From: Deltaproteobacteria bacterium
GTDB lineage: Bacteria > SAR324 > JACQKK01
DNA: 8,202 bases
NCBI GenBank assembly: GCA_029858165.1
Contig: JAOUFO010000069.1
Coordinates: 1 to 8,202, forward strand
Reading direction: 5' to 3'
Every line of letters starts with the position of its first letter. Position 1 is the first letter of the stretch. This document shows, piece after piece, positions 6,216 to 8,202 of the stretch. Under the pieces are notes generated by a model. That model was given only the letters and a program-made list of their open reading frames with translations, did no database searches and was not told the origin of the DNA. A program made the translations under genes and the position numbers.

Positions 6216-6557
6216 TCAGGCGTGAGAAAACACTTTGGACAGTTCCAGACGCCATTCCTCACGGGTGATCGGCTGGGGTTGCCCATGAGCGATCACCTTC
6301 CAATATCCCTGGGCGTTTACCCCCAGTTCCTGGATGGGATTGACCGGTTTGGGCGGAGGCGGGGGGGCATTGCCGGAAGGGGATTCCACCTTGTGTTTGG
6401 AAAGCGACTCAGTCGGTTCGGCGGATTCCCCATCCGGGTCCGAGGCCATTTGCCCGGCAGGCACCTCAGCCTCCAGGGAGAAGGACTCTTTTAAGGAAGT
6501 CTCTTGCTCAAATTCTGTCTGGCCGAACATATCTGTTTGCAATGGGGAATCCACCAT
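6216..6557 (-). CDS. Small proline-rich acidic protein, unknown
   Basis: A 113-residue protein I do not recognise. Residues 1-60 are acidic and Ser/Glu-rich and look disordered. A run of five prolines (65-69) follows. Residues 73-113 look folded: a short hydrophobic and aromatic segment (ELGVNAQGYWKVIAHG) and an amphipathic helix (REEWRLELSKVF). No signal peptide or membrane segment is present. The ATG at 6557 has AAGGAG four bases upstream; an ATG at 6593 has none. The gene lies 126 bases after speB and on the same strand, so it is probably co-transcribed with it. The compact C-terminus on a disordered tail suggests a binding or adaptor protein, which is only a guess. Confidence 0.65.
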   Translation of the reverse strand: MVDSPLQTDMFGQTEFEQETSLKESFSLEAEVPAGQMASDPDGESAEPTESLSKHKVESPSGNAPPPPPKPVNPIQELGVNAQGYWKVIAHGQPQPITREEWRLELSKVFSHA

Positions 6558-6646
6558 GAGGCTCCTTGGGGGGAGGGGAGGAAAGATGATCAACCAGGGG
6601 GCCTTGGTTGCTCTGTCCTACAGGACTATCATAAACCGCAAAGGCC

Positions 6647-6680
6647 GGGCAACCCCCAAAGAAAGACAGTCGGGTTGCCC
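6647..6680 (-). other. Stem-loop just downstream of speB
   Basis: GGGCAACCC (6647-6655) and GGGTTGCCC (6672-6680) form a perfect 9-pair stem with a 16-base loop, three bases after the speB stop codon. No uridine tract follows on either strand, so it is not a standard intrinsic terminator. It could protect the speB 3' end or uncouple it from the genes downstream. Confidence 0.5.
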
Positions 6681-6683
6681 CAT

Positions 6684-7586
6684 TTAGATCAGGGGCTTCA
6701 GCTCTTTGGCCAGGGCATACCCGATCATTTTGGAGGCCAGCCGGGCAGCCAGAAAATCGGTTTGAAAGGATGGGGGCTGGGGAGCCAGTTCCACCAGGTC
6801 CATGCCGATCACGGTCCGGGCGGCAGAAACTTTTTTCAGCAGTTTCAGGGTTTGGCGCCAATCCAACCCCCCCGGAACCGGCGTGCCGGTGGCAGGGGCA
6901 ATGGAAGGGTCCAACCCGTCCATATCCACAGTGATATACACCTCATCCCCCAGACGGGCCACCACCTCATCCATCCAGCCGTCATCCGGGTTTCCGGATA
7001 TTCGGTGGCCCCAGAACACATTGGCCTCCAGACCGTTGCGGCGCAGAAAATCCCGTTCCTCCCGGCTCACGGCACGAATGGCCACCTGCACCAGAGAAAG
7101 CCCCAGGTCAAAGGCTCGGGCCATCACGCTGGCATGGCTGTGAGGGGTGCCCCCGTAACTGGCCCGCAAGTCTCCATGGGCGTCAATCTGCAAAACCGAA
7201 AACGGGGCGTTGCGGTGGGCCAGCAGGGCGGTAAACACCCCGTAGCTGATGGAATGCTCCCCCCCGATGGTCATCAACAGCTTGCCCGCCCGCACCGCAG
7301 GCATTGCGGCCTGCCGGATGGCCTCCATCATCTCCTCGGGGGTGGGCCGGGCAGCCACCGGGGGAAGGGTGAATATCCCCAGCCGGTCCAGATCGGCATC
7401 CAATTCCTCATCATACATTTCCAATTGGGCGGAGGCCTCCAACAGGGCCTGAGGGCCGCGGGAGGCCCCTGTTCCGTAGGACACGGTTCCCTCATAGGGC
7501 ACCGGCAACACCACCACCCTGGCCTCCTCAAAAGAGGGTGCCCACCCCTCATCCCCCAGAAACCGGATTGTCGCTTGGTGTGTCAT
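6684..7586 (-). CDS. speB: Agmatinase (agmatine ureohydrolase)
   Basis: A 300-residue enzyme of the ureohydrolase family. It converts agmatine and water to putrescine and urea in the cytoplasm, the second step of the arginine decarboxylase route to polyamines. The binuclear manganese ligands are all present: His111 in GGEHS, Asp135, His137 and Asp139 in DAHGD, and Asp221 and Asp223 in DMDGLD. SHASVM (150-155) and the Glu266 region (DLVEL) match the active-site lining of agmatinases. Length is typical. Guanidinobutyrase or another ureohydrolase is the main alternative. No clear Shine-Dalgarno precedes the ATG at 7586. A terminator at 7698-7721 separates it from rplC, so it needs its own promoter in 7587-7697. 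It heads a probable operon with three further minus-strand genes. Confidence 0.93.
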   Translation of the reverse strand: MTHQATIRFLGDEGWAPSFEEARVVVLPVPYEGTVSYGTGASRGPQALLEASAQLEMYDEELDADLDRLGIFTLPPVAARPTPEEMMEAIRQAAMPAVRAGKLLMTIGGEHSISYGVFTALLAHRNAPFSVLQIDAHGDLRASYGGTPHSHASVMARAFDLGLSLVQVAIRAVSREERDFLRRNGLEANVFWGHRISGNPDDGWMDEVVARLGDEVYITVDMDGLDPSIAPATGTPVPGGLDWRQTLKLLKKVSAARTVIGMDLVELAPQPPSFQTDFLAARLASKMIGYALAKELKPLI

Positions 7587-7633
7587 GGGTTTTTACAGTG
7601 AGTGGGACGGGTGAGAGATAAGGATGTCGGTTC

Positions 7634-7667
7634 ACCGGGACCGCACGGCCAAACCAGCCGGTCCGGT
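7634..7667 (-). promoter_or_regulatory. GC-rich hairpin upstream of speB
   Basis: ACCGGGACCG (7634-7643) and CGGTCCGGT (7659-7667) pair with one bulged G, with a few further pairs inside. The structure ends about 48 bases before the speB start and could lie in its leader or at its promoter. It resembles no riboswitch I know, and no uridine tract follows. Confidence 0.3.
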
Positions 7668-7697
7668 AAACAGGGTCTGTAAACCACGGGGTTCAAC

Positions 7698-7721
7698 AAA
7701 AAAGGGGGCCTGAAGCCCCCC
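7698..7721 (-). terminator. Intrinsic terminator downstream of rplC
   Basis: On the minus strand a six-pair stem GGGGGC/GCCCCC (7720-7704) closes a five-base loop and is followed by six uridines (7703-7698). It ends transcription coming from rplC and the repeats, some 330 bases after the rplC stop codon. Confidence 0.75.
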
Positions 7722-7833
7722 TTTGGGTAACAACCAATTTGAAATATCTGCAACCCTCGTTATTTTCCCATCCCCCTGCCCCCCAACACAAAAGGGAAGT
7801 GGGTTGATTTGAGTTGTGTCGCCTACGAGTCCA

Positions 7834-7887
7834 AGCCCCTCTCCCCCCGCCCTTTGGGCGCCCCCCTCCCCAAACAGGGAGGGGGGA
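7834..7887 (+). repeat. REP-like palindromic repeat, left copy
   Basis: It contains AGCCCCTCTCCCC, a short hairpin CGCCC-TTT-GGGCG (7848-7860) and a perfect 10-base inverted repeat, CCCCCCTCCC (7861-7870) with GGGAGGGGGG (7877-7886), around a six-base loop. The right copy has the same order in opposite orientation. C/G-rich repeats of this look are scattered through the intergenic DNA of many proteobacteria. Confidence 0.7.
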
Positions 7888-7980
7888 AAAAAGGCCTCTA
7901 CATTTTAAATGAAATCAAAAAACTGCAAAGCCACACAACCGCAAGTCAGATGGATGCCGCCTTTTTAAAACCGGCACAAC
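7888..7980. other. Spacer between the inverted REP-like copies
   Basis: An A/T-richer spacer without an open frame. AAAAAGGC (7888-7895) and GCCTTTTT (7959-7966) extend the inverted symmetry of the flanking repeats inward. The whole gap from 7587 to 8051 holds no gene that I can see, and 7725-7833 shows nothing beyond C-rich runs. Confidence 0.45.
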
Positions 7981-8039
7981 TCTGCCCCTCCCTGTATGGG
8001 GAGGGGCGGACCGCCGCAGGCGGACGGGGAGAGGGGCTG
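7981..8039 (-). repeat. REP-like palindromic repeat, right (inverted) copy
   Basis: Read on the minus strand it repeats the left copy: AGCCCCTCTCCCC, a middle hairpin CCGCC-TGC-GGCGG, and GCCCCTCCC paired with GGGAGGGGC (7984-8007). The outer parts match the left copy closely, while the middle hairpin differs in sequence but keeps its pairing. It starts 12 bases after the rplC stop codon. Together the copies form an inverted pair about 206 bases long. Confidence 0.7.
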
Positions 8040-8051
8040 GCGCCTTTCTGT

Positions 8052-8202
8052 TTAGCGTTTGCGGATGGTCAGCAACCCGCCTTTGTGGCTGGGAACCGCA
8101 CCTTTGATGAGCAACAGGTTTTTTTCTGGGATCACTTTGGTGATTTCCAGGTTGAGGATCGTCACTTTTTCGGCACCCATATGGCCCGGCATCCGTTTGC
8201 CG
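8052..8202 (-). CDS. rplC: 50S ribosomal protein L3 (C-terminal part, cut by window edge)
   Basis: The last 49 codons and stop (TAA, 8052-8054) of ribosomal protein L3; the start lies beyond the window. The visible residues begin GKRMPGHMGAEKVT and run to NLLLIKGAVP and GGLLTIRKR, which is the conserved L3 C-terminus; GKRMPGHMG is close to diagnostic. L3 binds 23S rRNA early in 50S assembly. In most bacteria rplD follows rplC within a few bases in the S10 operon. Here the gene is followed by repeats, a terminator and speB, so it is the last gene of its transcript. Confidence 0.92.
   Translation of the reverse strand, partial: GKRMPGHMGAEKVTILNLEITKVIPEKNLLLIKGAVPSHKGGLLTIRKR

Noticed and set aside
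5592..6494. Plus-strand open frame opposite the lipoprotein and the small protein gene
   Set aside because: His/Gln/Pro-rich shadow. The minus-strand frames have ribosome binding sites and a clear lipoprotein signal.
6504..7601. Long plus-strand open frame opposite speB
   Set aside because: Low-complexity His/Gly/Gln protein mirroring agmatinase codons; no ribosome binding site and no recognisable domain.
7861..7892. Intrinsic terminator at the left REP-like hairpin
   Set aside because: The hairpin is strong, but on the plus strand it is followed by A and on the minus strand the T run precedes it, so no uridine tract follows in either direction.

Overview
The window looks like chromosomal DNA of a Gram-negative, probably proteobacterial, organism. 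The clues are a lipobox lipoprotein, ordinary sigma-70-like promoters, intrinsic terminators and a tRNA-Met gene without an encoded CCA end. I cannot name the genus from sequence alone. Non-coding parts are rich in C/G homopolymers and hairpins.

Left third (1-3427): an accessory region beside an elongator tRNA-Met gene (3410-3483, minus). A block made of the tRNA 3' end plus its downstream terminator occurs at the tRNA itself (3314-3427) and again at 82-200, with 104 of 105 core bases matching. A shorter, terminator-only copy lies at 1710-1777. Two one-gene modules sit between the three copies: a PD-(D/E)XK nuclease-like protein (minus, 333-1601) and an AAA ATPase with a C-terminal DUF4143/nuclease-like domain (plus, 1854-3284). 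The repeats start 1628 and 1599 bases apart. This is the geometry left by site-specific integration into a tRNA 3' end, but no integrase is in view.

Middle (3484-4201): the tRNA promoter, then a promoter and gene for a HIT-family nucleotide-binding protein whose third motif histidine is glutamine (HxHxQ).

Right part (4207-7586): four minus-strand genes read in the order agmatinase (speB), a small unrecognised proline-rich protein, a lipoprotein, and a PIN-PhoH ATPase/RNase. They are probably co-transcribed. Agmatinase makes putrescine; PIN-PhoH proteins act on RNA; the two middle genes have no assignable function.

Right edge (7587-8202): a 465-base gene-free stretch with a leader hairpin, a strong intrinsic terminator and an inverted pair of REP-like palindromic repeats. 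It is followed by the 3' end of rplC (ribosomal protein L3). rplC is not followed by rplD, so the usual S10 operon order is broken here.
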